Assembly: GCA_030077755.1 (NCBI GenBank)
Contig: JAQJZZ010000019.1
Span: forward strand, 1,004,501-1,068,500
Length of the DNA: 64,000 bases
Origin: Filosporella fistucella
Taxonomy: Eukaryota > Ascomycota > Leotiomycetes > Helotiales
Reading direction: 5' to 3'
Shown: positions 22,666 through 33,462 of the stretch, piece after piece
How the letters are laid out: every line of letters starts with the position of its first letter
Numbering within the stretch: position 1 is the stretch's first letter
Program-made: the position numbers and the translations under genes
Notes under the pieces: generated by a model
Database searches by the model: none
Seen by the model: only the letters and a program-made list of their open reading frames with translations
Told to the model about the DNA's origin: nothing

Positions 22666-25078
22666 ATGAGCAGCAGCAATGTAGTCACGATAGGGCCGAA
22701 GCCCACTAAAGCATGTGGTGAGTAGCCGCAATAGTCTTATAGTCCTTTAATACCTGTTCAGTACAATAGTCCTCAACTGACACCTACTAGTCAATTGCCG
22801 GCGGCAAAAGGTGATTTGATATTAGGTTCAACGGCCAATATGCCTCCTAGTTCTGACGATCCTAGATGAAATGTGAAGTGGACCCTGATCGAACCGCTTC
22901 CTGCAAAAGATGCAGACAAAACCAAATCGCATGCATCTTTAAACCTCGGGCGAATGTAGGCTTGGGTAATTTACATTTATTCTTGATTTCTGGCTCACCT
23001 GCACCGTAGGCCGCTGCAATAGCACAGGAAGCAATTCCAAATCCTAGTCCCCCATTCGCGGACAATCCGGATTGTAATCCTACCCAACCTAAGCTTGATC
23101 CCCAGACCGTTCTCAGCCGTCTGGATGCAATCGAATCACTACTCGGCATCGTATCATCTCCTGATTTGGTTCTAGAAGATGATGTGTCCTTACGCCCAAC
23201 TGATACTGATTCTCAATTTCATGGTGTCTTCTCAGCTGCAAGCCATCTCAAGCTGACGACCCGACCTCCTCAAAGCCCGAAAATATGGTCACGTGGAGTG
23301 ATCAAGCAGCTTTGGCTCTCGTAGGTGCAATCAGGGGCTCTGGGGGGATTTTCGCTGAGTGATTTGTAGATTCCACCGAACTATGCCAGGACTCCATTTT
23401 TTGTCTAAGAAGAAGACTTCCTCAACACCAACTCCTCTGCTCTTAGCAGCTATCCTCTACGTTTCAGCACTTCATCATCCTTCTACTGAATTTGCATCTC
23501 TGGCAGCGGGCTATTTTGTTGCAACATGCAATGCTATCTCCGAGCTGGCGGTGCCTATTCAAGCCGCAACAAAGGCACATCAGGGTCAAGAAAGTGGTGA
23601 AAGGACAGAATTGAGTGAAGAACAGAAGGGCTTTCAGAATGTCTTAGGATTGATCCTCGCAGGTCTCATCTCGGAGGCATTCATAGAGACGACCGGACTT
23701 TGGATATCGATGGGCTATAGGCTGACTCTAGATCATTGTCCTGTTCATATTGACGAGAGATCACACGAGTGGAGAGGTTTATTTTCTGGGCTTCAAGTAA
23801 GTTTCGGTACCAATGATCAGCGAAATACTAATTGCAAACAGATTATTGACCTTGAACATGCTTCTCTTCACATGTCGTGTCCTATACTTCCCAAAGAAGC
23901 ACCACTACCATCTCTACGGCAGCTGCAGACTTCTGCACAAGATCCGTTTTACAGTCTCACACAAATGATGCATATTGGATTAAGTCACTTCACTGGAAGA
24001 GGTTTGCCAACAATATGGTCGTTCATATCATCAGATGAAGTCGAGAGTACACCAAGACAGCCTTCTGAGTTTACAGAGGAAGACGGGAAGGTGATACGAG
24101 AATGGGCAAGACGGCTCGACGATTGGCTCGTTCTCTGGAACAGTATGATTGTCTCTTTATTCCATATCCATAATAGCAAAACCTGCTCCATGTTGCTGGA
24201 AAATATGCTCTGCACCTCTGAAGCTGACATCCACAGAACCAAATGACCCAGAACACGATTCTCTGATGATCTTTCGCCAATACAGTCTCCATCGCCTCTT
24301 CGTCCTATCCATCTATCATCCTGCTCGTGGTTTTGATCTATTTGCCAATAATGTGGCATCAATCGAGCGGCATGAACTACTTATATCTGCTCGAGCGACG
24401 CTCAAGTTACAAAATGAAGACAAAGGGATCTGGTCCAATTGGGATCTGGTGGTATGTTTGACATTATGATTTGCAGTTGAACTGGTTCTGACTATTGATG
24501 AAGATGATAACCTGGGCGGCTCTTCTCGTCTTACAGGGCGTAGAAGGTGGAGTAGGAGAGCCTGACGGTAAGCGTATTTCCCGAGTTCGCTCTTTTCTTT
24601 ATTCTTTGCCCTTCAATACCAACAATGGTCCTTTCTGTTGACTGAATTCTAATCCCGACTAGACTTCATCCTGATCCAGGCTCACTTAAACATGCTTCGA
24701 ACAACTTCTCAACCGCCACCATCTCTCCGCCACAGACTGTCCTCCCGTCTTGAATCCTCACTACAAAATATGCACACGCCTCGTCCAGCTCCCGAGCCTG
24801 ATCTACTTCAAACAGGCGATCCAAGCTGGAAAATTTTCGAGCAGAACTACGATGCCTTTCCTATTGTGGGATCATCTTACGGTGGTGATATAGAAGGTGC
24901 AGGTATAGCAAGTGCACCCAGTGGGAGTGGTTTTGTTGGGGAAGGGATAACAGATGGAATTGATGGACAGTGGCTAAGTTCAGATCAGTATTCTGATGCA
25001 TGGCAGAGTACACTATTTAGACTTTTTGGGAACGGTGGCGAGATGGAAATGAGCGGACAGGGAGGTATGTATGAGTAA
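22666..25078 (+). CDS. Zn2Cys6 transcription factor, 631 aa
   Basis: Nine exons join in frame: 22666-22717, 22791-22810, 22866-22955, 23010-23320, 23370-23796, 23842-24142, 24237-24451, 24504-24567 and 24663-25078. The binuclear cluster is assembled only by splicing across three exons: ACVNCRRQKMKCEVD followed by RTASCKRCRQNQIACIF, with spacing C-x2-C-x6-C-x8-C-x2-C-x6-C at residues 17-43. The second exon is only 20 nt and encodes the middle of the DNA-recognition loop. A linker with QTVLSRLDAIESLLGI (coiled-coil dimer element) follows. The middle region resembles the fungal transcription-factor regulatory domain (LLLAAILYVSALHH, QMMHIGLSHFTGRGLPTIWS, RRLDDWLVLWN, FRQYSLHRLFVLSIYHPARG). The C-terminus is Gly/Ser-rich and acidic. 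Target genes cannot be read from sequence. Its neighbours give no cluster context. Confidence 0.88.
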
Positions 25079-25916
25079 TATCAATCAGCCCCGAACATGG
25101 TTTCTGTTTGACTTCTGCGAGCAGGGCACGTTGGGTCGCGCGGTTCTCTTTGATGAGTAATGGACACCTATGGAGTACATATTGGAACAACGAGCGTGAG
25201 TGACTCGCTAAGCCGACCTTGGCACTTATTCAGACTCCCTCTCAGAGTCTTCCCTACTTTGCCCGACACTTCGGCGACATATGAAGATTTCAACCACGTC
25301 TCACTGCTGAACCTTTTAATAAGAACATAGCGATGGATAGTTCCAGTTGTTAGAGTCATGCCTAGGCTGCCCAATACAAACCAAATCTCAACTAGTATAT
25401 CTCAACGTGAACCTCGCGCTAAAGTTGAGCCTCATTGGGTCTGGTTTATCAAAGAGTATGTCTCTAAAAATAGCATCGCGAACCCTCGAGTCTTTCTTTG
25501 TCTCATCATGGAGCGGGACACAAATGACAATCTCATTCTTTGACTCCTGGCCTGGGACGAAGCGACTCTGACCTGTTCAAACAAGGCAAACAACAAAGAA
25601 AGCACTTCTTCATCACCACTGTCCTGATGCAAGACAAAGAATTATCAGTGATGTCGAGAATAAACTTGTTCTCAGCTGCTGAGTCAAAGAGTTATGAGTC
25701 TATTATTTGCCTGATTTCTGCTGTGGCGCAGAAATGTTTCTTAGATTCTCGATTTTCCACATTTTATGATTTGACAGAAGATAATACACCCTTACATACA
25801 CACACTTTTACACCTTCACACTTTCAGACTCAGATATACATCATTATTACCATATCAGCATTACTACAACATAGCGTCATCAAAACACTACTACTCAAGC
25901 TACAAAAGCATCCAAA
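25079..25916. other. Intergenic, leader of the poly-Glu protein gene
   Basis: No separate gene was recognised. The last 130 bp or so are rich in CA/CT (acacacttttacacc), as is usual for fungal promoters and leaders. Confidence 0.55.
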
Positions 25917-27929
25917 ATGCCAAAAAGAACACCACCTCAACATCCTCCAGAAATGAAAATCGAACACATAACTTACGACCAAACTCACCAACCCGCGCTA
26001 CCCACTCTAGTCCACAGACCGAGAAGAAAATCCGCCTCCCAAAAAGTGAAATCGTTTCTCTCTTCTCGACTCTCTAGACACTCAGATGACCAACTTTATC
26101 TCCTAGGTCCAAGTCCAGGAAACAGTCCTACAGACGATAATGGAGATAGATGGAGTGATGTGTTTGGACCAGGACCATCGAGAAAGAGTAAGCAGGAAAT
26201 GACGGCTTTTCTGGAGGAGAGACGGAAGTCAGAGAAGAGGAGGAGGAAAGAGGTCATGAAAGGTGGTAAGAAGCGGGAGGAAACGGAAAAGCAAGGGACA
26301 TTGAAAAGGATGAAGGGATTTGAGGATATTATGAGAGACGGGATACGTTATAACCCCCATGAGACGGAATTCAATACTCATCCCTACCAGCAAATCCAAC
26401 ACCATCACCCAAACCTCGACTCTAAACCACTTCCCAACTTACCAAACCCCTACTCTGCAAGGAAGGCAGACAGACCAAGCAGAACAGTAGCAACAGATAA
26501 ACCTCTCCCTCTCCCCCCACGACCATCAACTATCTACTCTACTTCTCCCTATACGTACACCGAGCAACTAATCAGCGAACCGCGCTCAGCAAGTCTCTCA
26601 ACATACCCAAAGTCCGCCTACCTTAATCCAGACCACCGCCCTCCCAGCCATCTCTCATCCGGTAGTCACCACCTTTCACCACCCACCACCCGACCCACCT
26701 CTTCTCTCCGCCACTCCCACGAGCCACACACCCAACCCTCATCTACAAACCACTCCTGTACCTCTTCAACCCACAAATCAATCCGTTCCACCCATTCTAC
26801 AACCTCAAAACTAGCTTCTTATATCTCTACCTCTGCTTCTGCACTCGATGATACGCTTTCTTCCTTACATTCCTCACTGCAGAATAAGATTAATATACAA
26901 GCTCCGTTTGAGTATTTAAGCTACGGGTCTTTGGGCAGGAGAAAGGGGGGCGAGGAGGGGAGTGAGGAGAGTGAAGAGAGCTTTGGATGTGTGGGGGATG
27001 GGGAAGTGAGGAGGGGTAGGGATATGGGTATGGGTAGGGAGGAGAATAGGTTGAGTGGAGAGGGTGTAAGTCCTTGGGTTGGGAATGGGGTGGGAGAGGA
27101 GAGATGTACGATATGTAAGGGGAGGATTGGGAGGGGAAATAGGGGTGTTTGTGGGAAGTGTGAGGGGGAATATTTTGGGAGGGAGAGAGAGGAGGTAGAT
27201 GCGGAAGTATCTTCTTTCTCGTATGCTGGGGAGGAGGAAGGAATTCCTTCTGATCCTATTTCTTGGACCTCGGATCCTGTTCTCCCTATTCTAGAGCCGA
27301 AATCATACACCCCTCCCACAACGACAGCTCAGCCTAATTTCCCATTAACGCATACCCCCTCCCTTCAATCCATCCCTCCTCTCCCTTTCTCACCACACAC
27401 GTCGTCTCATCCACCACTCCTCTCTTCCGTAACACCATTCAATAAAGCAGAAATCAAACAACCAGCCCGGCAACAGAGTTATGAAGCCGAGATTGGAGAA
27501 ATGAGCGACAGTGAGGAAGAAGAAGAAGAAGAAGAAGAAGAAGAAGCAGAAGAAGAAGAAGAAGAAGAAGAAGAAGAAGAAGAAGAAGAAGAAGAAGAAG
27601 AAGAAGAAGAAGAAGAAGAAGAAGAAGAAGAAGAAGAAGAAGAAGAAGAAGAAGAAGAAGAAGAAGAAGAAGAAGAGCCATTTAGATATTGGAATAGTGT
27701 TGCTAAGGAGGTTGCTAGTAGGCCTGAGAGGGATGGTAATAGGATGGGAGCGGTAAGTAGGAATGGAGTTGACACGAGAAGATGGAGTAGGTTTGGTAGA
27801 GATATAGAGGGGATTGAAGAGTGGAAAGAGGAGATCAGGGGACGAGAAGGGGAAAAGAAAGGGAAGAGAGAGGGGAAGAGGGATACGAGATTTTATCGGT
27901 TTTGGGATGATGTGCTTGAGGAGAAATAG
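25917..27929 (+). CDS. Low-complexity protein with long poly-glutamate tract, 670 aa
   Basis: A single-exon frame starts at the ATG at 25917; a second in-frame ATG lies 12 codons on. It begins with a basic region (VHRPRRKSASQKVKSFLSSR), followed by GPSPGNSPTDDNGDRWSDVFGPGPS and a Lys/Arg/Glu helix (FLEERRKSEKRRRKEVMKGG). A long Ser/Thr/Pro/His-rich part follows. A cysteine knuckle CTICKGRIGRGNRGVCGKC (C-x2-C-x11-C-x2-C) at about 396-414 looks like a small zinc ribbon. Residues about 532-587 are almost pure glutamate, encoded by a GAA microsatellite. The C-terminus (FRYWNSVAKEVASRPERDG, then FYRFWDDVLEEK) is conserved-looking. The dispersed motifs WSDVFGPG and FWDDVLEEK suggest a real conserved fungal protein. 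I know no function. Tract length will vary between strains. Confidence 0.72.
   Translation: MPKRTPPQHPPEMKIEHITYDQTHQPALPTLVHRPRRKSASQKVKSFLSSRLSRHSDDQLYLLGPSPGNSPTDDNGDRWSDVFGPGPSRKSKQEMTAFLEERRKSEKRRRKEVMKGGKKREETEKQGTLKRMKGFEDIMRDGIRYNPHETEFNTHPYQQIQHHHPNLDSKPLPNLPNPYSARKADRPSRTVATDKPLPLPPRPSTIYSTSPYTYTEQLISEPRSASLSTYPKSAYLNPDHRPPSHLSSGSHHLSPPTTRPTSSLRHSHEPHTQPSSTNHSCTSSTHKSIRSTHSTTSKLASYISTSASALDDTLSSLHSSLQNKINIQAPFEYLSYGSLGRRKGGEEGSEESEESFGCVGDGEVRRGRDMGMGREENRLSGEGVSPWVGNGVGEERCTICKGRIGRGNRGVCGKCEGEYFGREREEVDAEVSSFSYAGEEEGIPSDPISWTSDPVLPILEPKSYTPPTTTAQPNFPLTHTPSLQSIPPLPFSPHTSSHPPLLSSVTPFNKAEIKQPARQQSYEAEIGEMSDSEEEEEEEEEEEAEEEEEEEEEEEEEEEEEEEEEEEEEEEEEEEEEEEEEEEEEEEPFRYWNSVAKEVASRPERDGNRMGAVSRNGVDTRRWSRFGRDIEGIEEWKEEIRGREGEKKGKREGKRDTRFYRFWDDVLEEK
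27512..27677 (+). repeat. GAA trinucleotide microsatellite within a coding sequence
   Basis: About 55 GAA/GAG triplets are interrupted once by GCA (about 27546). The tract is in frame as poly-Glu. The other frames read poly-Lys and poly-Arg, and the antisense reads poly-Ser, poly-Leu and poly-Phe, which explains several spurious open frames here. Confidence 0.97.
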
Positions 27930-28382
27930 ATAAATGGTATGTCTCCTGTGAACTCGATTCGCTGTGAAGTTGACCCGAGAATAAAATACAGTTTTGTCTA
28001 TTCAAGAAAGAATCCCATTATGCAAAACCATAGCACCGCCTGCATCCCAGATTGAAACAAAACGCCAGCGCGTAGACCGACCCATGTAGGAAAAGTAAGG
28101 TTAGTAGTACAAAATTTGGTATATGAAAACCCAGAAATGCAACTCTCCAAGGCGATATACTGTAGAATTCAAAGCAGTTGTGTTATAGTTCGAGTGTGGT
28201 TCGTTGCCTTTATCGGACGCTTGACTGAATCTTTACACCATAAGATGCAATTCGTAGCTCTCTGTATGGACCTCCTCTTGATCTTCTGTGTGTGTTTTCC
28301 CTTGCTCTCCCTGTGGGTTTTCTCCAAGTGGAACAACTGTGACAAGACCACGGGTCAGTTTTAGTCTGCCATTGAACGACAC
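27930..28382. other. Intergenic between convergent genes
   Basis: This is the 3' flank of both the poly-Glu gene (plus) and the membrane-protein gene (minus). Nothing else was recognised. Confidence 0.6.
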
Positions 28383-29248
28383 TTAGAGTTTTGAGACCAT
28401 ACCAAAGTTCTTATATAGAGCATATGAAAGTGCCAAGAGAGTAGACAATAAAGTGAAAGTCTGTCCAACATCTGTCTTTGTCTCTGGTGTCCTAAGCATA
28501 GGCTTCATAACCTCATAGTCCGTGAACGAAATGTAAATGTCGACAATGATCAACAAGCTAGTCAATACACAGAATGGAACTGTGAACCAGCTGGATAGCT
28601 TGAGCCTGGATGGAATGCAAGCTGGAACTAGAAGGACAAGGATGACAATAGTTCCGAATATGATAATGTAGGGCTTGCATTCGGTGTAGAATCGCTCATC
28701 ATAGCAGCCAGGATGTTCTCGCAATGCTTCGGCAACCTTATTCAAATATACGAAAGCTGAGGAGATGAAGAGACCTATGAACACAAGGACATTTGCAAGA
28801 TGTAGCTTGAACTCGATTCCTTTACGTCGATAAAGAAGGGAGAGCATAGCGGCCGGAAGGCAGGACAGAACTGCATAGTCGCCTACGAAACGGAGGTGAT
28901 TCCAGCTGGTATGATATTGGTTGATCAACGCGGTAATCAAGTAAGCGTCAGCCATGACAAGCTGCACGGCTGTAACGTCCTTGAATGCTGCTTTGAGTTT
29001 CTCCCGGAACTTGTTCTTCGTTGTGCTTTGGCTTTTGTGTGTCGCGGCAAGAATGACGAAAACGATAATGCAGAGAATCGAAACGATGGCGACTGCAATC
29101 CTTACCTATTATACATGTTAGTAAGATTCATACCATTGTCCCGTATGACTCTTACTGGCAGGCCTGAAATACCGCTGTCGGGGTTCTGTAGACAACGGTC
29201 TTCGAGACTTATGTGATAGCCGAAGATGAGGGACCAAGACGCTCCCAT
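28383..29248 (-). CDS. Polytopic membrane protein, about seven TM segments, 271 aa
   Basis: Exon 1 (29248-29156) encodes MGASWSLIFGYHISLEDRC and ends GISGLP. A 50-bp intron (GTAAGA, TACTAAC branch, AATAG) is followed by exon 2 (29105-28383) in phase 0. Seven hydrophobic segments are visible, starting with RIAVAIVSILCIIVFVILAA. Others include MADAYLITALI, YAVLSCLPAAMLSLLY, LANVLVFIGLFISSAFVYL, IIIFGTIVILVLLVPACI, FTVPFCVLTSLLIIVDIYI and FTLLSTLLALSYALY. Loops carry NQYHTSWNHLRFVGDYAVLS and HPGCYDERFYTECKP, the latter with paired cysteines. The topology resembles fungal-specific seven-TM proteins found beside signalling genes, but no receptor family signature was recognised. The start is the first ATG that precedes the conserved-looking part; there may be upstream exons. 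Confidence 0.7.
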
Positions 29249-30699
29249 AATGCAAGCTGCCAAAAGAAAAATGAAAAAGGAAGGAGGGTCAATTCTGTAT
29301 TTGTACTTGAGCTCATTGCTAGCTCTAAGAAGTCAGGCCGATGCTTTCGTATGCATTATATCACTGAGTTATTAATCATGTCACGATGAAGTGATCCATC
29401 ATTTTCACGACCATCCGCGTACCTGCAGATGCAAGCTACCGAAAGCAGTTCTCCAACAGCCACTCGAACTTTAATGAACCAAGCAATGTACTGTAGATTA
29501 GAGCTCTTCGCCCGTCTGACAGACTGGTTGGTGTGACTGGACGAGGGACATGAAGGATGTGGCAGCAGTGGCTGTATTTGGCGGCCTTCGAAACGAGCCA
29601 AGAAGCGAAAATAGAAACAGCACGAATTACACATCGAAATCTCTTTCGTGAGAACAGGGAAGAGAAGAAAAATCTGCACATGATCACAAGGCTTTGTGAT
29701 CCCTGCCCAGGTCCTTGTTCAGGCATCCACACAAGTCAATGTAGCATACCTCGCCTTGCCAGAATGCGTCACTTCTTTCGGGCGGTGATACAACAAGGGG
29801 AACACGATCATCAGACTATACAGAGCATAGGAAAGTTCAACCCTACCAACCCGCGTTCAAGTGCTCTGCATCTTCCGCTTCGGGAAGAAGAAGAAGTAGA
29901 GCCAGTCATTCATCGGACTAGAGTACCTAGCTAAGATCGGACCTTGCGTTATTCAAGTCCTCTTGTATCGTAATTTTCGCTCAAGTCTTTGATTTGTGCT
30001 AGGCAGCAGATGACAAATGAGCATCGCTCAGTGCTGTACAAGTACCTTCCGGGAATTAGTCGCTTGATAGATACGGCTGAAAACTCATCGGTTCTATTGC
30101 TCTGCATATGCGTCTTCTCATTTCGAAGTGTTATTCGAAGGCAGAGAAGGAAGCGGCTCCATTCTCGAACTTCTCAACTATGTCCCACGCGATTGGGGTC
30201 AAGATTTCGTCCAGCCTCTTCCCCATGCATATCATAATGTTCGAGTTTCAGCCTCGAGGAGAACGGAGACAAAGCCTCTGCCCTTTCCGCTTGACTCTTC
30301 TTTGGATGTAATGTTGAAGATGTAGATGTTAGCTCGCCGCAACCGAGGTCCGGATGAACACACCTAAGAATCGCTCGCTATACAGCACGCTACATCCATC
30401 TGCTCCATATTAGTGTCTGCATGCAATATAAAACCAAAGTTCTAGTATGCATCCTACTTCTCTTGGTGCCTGAAATATGCTTGATGACTATGCACAAGTC
30501 AACATCTAAAGGCTTGCAATCCGATTCACCTTCGATGTCGTACTAGATCTGTTTAATTGTCTTCCTGCATCAAACCTCCCAATAGCTGGAGTGTGCCTCT
30601 TCTGTCCTGATTAGCCATATCTTCTTCATTGAAGATCGTCATTGCTGGTATCTAAGCAAGCATCTTGAAAAGCTGCTACGTTCTGTATGCTTCTCTATA
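29249..30699. other. Intergenic, nothing recognised
   Basis: Frames on both strands are short (at most 125 codons), without motifs or convincing splice structure. The left end is the promoter side of the membrane-protein gene. Confidence 0.55.
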
Positions 30700-30719
30700 T
30701 GCCAGGATGTTGAATCTTC

Positions 30720-31200
30720 TTCTTGTTTGAGCACCCGAGGACTGATCATGTGAATATTTTTGTTTTTGAAGGTCAGATCTGCTCATCTTTCTCATTGATT
30801 TGAGCATCCGAGGATCTGCTGTATGTCTCCTTTGATTTCTTTGCCATTTTATCCCAAATCCTCTCAGTCTCTGTCCAAAGTGAGCACCCAAAGACACACT
30901 GTAAATGGGTTTACCTCTCCGAGATATCCTAGACCCTCCCACTCCTCGTTTTGAAGCTAGCAGATAAAACCTTGCCTCATCGCTTTGGGTATACTGATTC
31001 TCGTCAATCTTCATAACAAAGCCAAGAGCCGAAAGTCTAACGTATCCGCCCTTCTTGTTTGGTATATCAGTTCTGCTTAACTTCGTTTCGAAGTGGATAT
31101 GCAACAATTGACCAAGTGCTTTCCCCTCCTTGGTATTCCAGATTCCTTCAATTTTTGTGTAGAAGCCAACATTCGAGGACCTACCGTATCTCCTCTCCCC
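30720..31200 (-). repeat. Degenerate short tandem repeats downstream of a micro-exon gene
   Basis: A block reading GAGCAYCCGAGGAYCTG (plus strand), or close variants, recurs at about 30731, 30802 and 30880, spacing 71-78 bp, and once more at about 31170. On the minus strand the units translate to related phrases (ADPRMLKSMRKMSRSDL, VGPRMLASTQKLKESG). The block lies just beyond the 3' end of the minus-strand Pro/Ala-rich gene. It may be decayed exon material of that gene or an independent minisatellite. Confidence 0.45.
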
Positions 31201-31311
31201 CCTTTGGCTTTACCAGAGCTGTCCAATCTTCGTCTCAAGCTTAGTGTTCGTCTCTCAGCTTTGTGCTCTGATGTATGGTATCTCATTGTGCTATTATTTC
31301 TTAGCCTTCCA

Positions 31312-32300
31312 CTAGGGATCAGTACACAAACAAAAACTATTTGCCCCCTTTTCTAGTCCGAAGCTATAGCCGGTCTTGATGTGCAAGTCAAAGGTGCAAC
31401 TTTTGGAAAGTTTCATCTGATTCAGCGAAGCCAATGTAGGAAAGTACGACCTCATACCGACATCCTCTTCTGCCACACCATTTTCGATTTTTTGGCTGAT
31501 GGTCTTGTCGCACTCTGCCTTGTTGACGAATATGTCGTCTGACAGTAAGATATGTCCAGCTGCTGATTCACCAGTGCGGCGCCAGAGACCAAGTCTCTGA
31601 CGGGCCCACTACCATAGGTTCCGACGTACGCCAGAACCTCGTTGGTTGGCAGTGGGACGGGGTAAACGGCAGGGAGAGAATTGGCCAGCTAAATAATGTC
31701 AGTCTTCGCAGACTATAACGTATTAAAGGCGTAACGTACTGCTGGGACCGGCTGTTGCTGTTGTTGTTGCTGCTGTTGAGGAGGAGCCTATATCCTCCGA
31801 GTTAGATCTGATCTTTGAGAACATGGGGTATAAATACCCACAGCTGGGAGAGGTTGGAGGGGTGGGGGAGCTAGGAGAGGCTACAAATCTGCCAGTCGGT
31901 TTTGGAACTCGATGTACCAGAAGAGAGAACCATACAGGGCCGAGAGCCAACAAAGCCGGGTCAATGGCGCCAGCTTGCTGCTTCAGAAGTCAGTCATTGA
32001 TATCGGAGATTGAGGATTTGGTGAACTCACAATTGGAAGAGCTGGTGGTGCGGCGGCTAGGGCTGGGAGAGCAGGCTGAAGTATCAATTAGTCTTATTGC
32101 TCCAGGTTTCTGCAGGACAATAACTTACGACGACAGGAGCAGGCGAGGGAGGGAAGGTGGCAGGGTGCTCCAACTAGATCGAAGATATCATGTCAGCATT
32201 GCTCGAAGAATTGATATGAATTCCGGTGGGAAAGAAATGTACTTACTCCATGTTGGAGATTTACTTCACCCAGAAGGTGCTCGGGGTACTCCGAAGCCAT
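31312..32300 (-). pseudogene. Pro/Ala/Gln-rich micro-exon gene related to the DUF3716 genes, 3' part broken
   Basis: Six short exons, every one phase 0 with consensus ends, are read from the ATG at 32300: 32300-32247, 32173-32129, 32075-32031, 31977-31936, 31880-31842 and 31787-31740. A seventh starts at 31688. They encode 18, 15, 15, 14, 13 and 16 residues of Pro/Ala/Leu-rich sequence (PALPALAAAPPALPI, QAGAIDPALLALGP, nine glutamines). The style matches exons of the intact gene at 41453. Exon 7 begins LANSLPAVYPVPLPTNEVL and continues to about 31580. There the coding-like sequence moves to another frame (SAAGHILLSDDIFVNKAEC and SYFPTLASLNQMKL) until 31312; the first frame ends at 31452. No good intron bridges the switch. 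The cysteine core seen in its relatives is absent. It is a probable pseudogene or a recently shifted gene; an assembly error is possible. Confidence 0.5.
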
Positions 32301-33462
32301 TTTGATTGCTTGGGATGTAGTGGCAGGGGTTTATTTTTGAAAGAATTGAGGTTGCCAAAGTGAGGAAAATCTATCTCAGAGATTGACATTCGAATATATA
32401 AACCTACCTCGCTCGCTGTTAGACTGTTTTGGTCATAGCTCGACAGGTCCTCAGCCTTCTCAACGCCTCTAAAACGACAGTTACTATTATTCTGCTTTTG
32501 CTATTGTTAATCTCCGTCTGGGGATACAATAGAATTACACGCTGCAAAAATCCAGGTGTGAGATGCCTATCTAACAGAGCTCAAAGACTACAATCGAAGC
32601 TTATCGAATACATGGGAGAAGGAGTTTCGATGTAAGTATAGACACCGACCCTCAGTTAACTCCCTTCTAAGCACACGAAGAATCATAACAGTCAGTACAC
32701 TGTTTTATAGCTCCGGGGAAGAAAGCAGAAGACTGATTCTGCTCCGCCACAGAGAATTAAGGCTAATATAAGGCTAGGAAGAATATATATAGCACAATGT
32801 TCGATGCAATTACAGGTAATCTTCAGAGTCGTCCAATCTTTTTGATCCTCCATCACTCTGCTCGGCTACTTTTTCCAGCTGAGCTGCGAAGAAACAACGG
32901 CAAATTTGATATGGGGCGTAGAAGTTCTAGGTCATCACTTGGAAAGTTTGAGCGTTTCTATCCCACCATGACATTACGGACGCTTTCAGAGTAGTAGAAG
33001 ACATAGAAAGATTTGTATGATTTTCAGTTTGTTGGTGGAGGCGCCGGAAGCCGAAATAATTTCAAATGTCTGATGTAGATCATGGATTTAGTGCGGACAG
33101 CATAACGATAGGGGAGGGCCATTGCTGTAGCAATTTGAACGCAGCTGATCTTTCAATACTCGGATGTTGAAAGAGATAGACTTAGTCAAATCAAAGATGC
33201 GAAATATGTTTCACAGCAGTTCTCATTTGAAGTGGAGCTGGGAAGTATAGCAGGGACTGTACGAAAAGGAGTAGCACATGGGAACTACAGGAACTATAAT
33301 CTGCTATGCACTGCGAGAGATGGAAAGTCTGAAGACTAAGACTCATGTCATTCAAGCCATATTTGCTATTTGAAGATAACTAAAGCAAAGACAAATATCT
33401 GCTTGCGAAAAACTTGTTGCACCTCAAACGCCAAGCGAATCCAAAATCACAACTTGAAGCAA
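32301..33462. other. Intergenic, nothing firm
   Basis: The left end is the promoter of the minus-strand micro-exon gene. A plus-strand frame at 32429-32635 has a hydrophobic stretch (VTIILLLLLLISVWG) but starts at a non-ATG codon and lacks support. The right end is the 3' flank of the sulfite oxidase-type gene. Confidence 0.5.

Noticed and set aside
27454..27775. Open frames reading poly-Leu, poly-Ser and poly-Lys
   Set aside because: They are shadows of the GAA microsatellite in other frames and strands.
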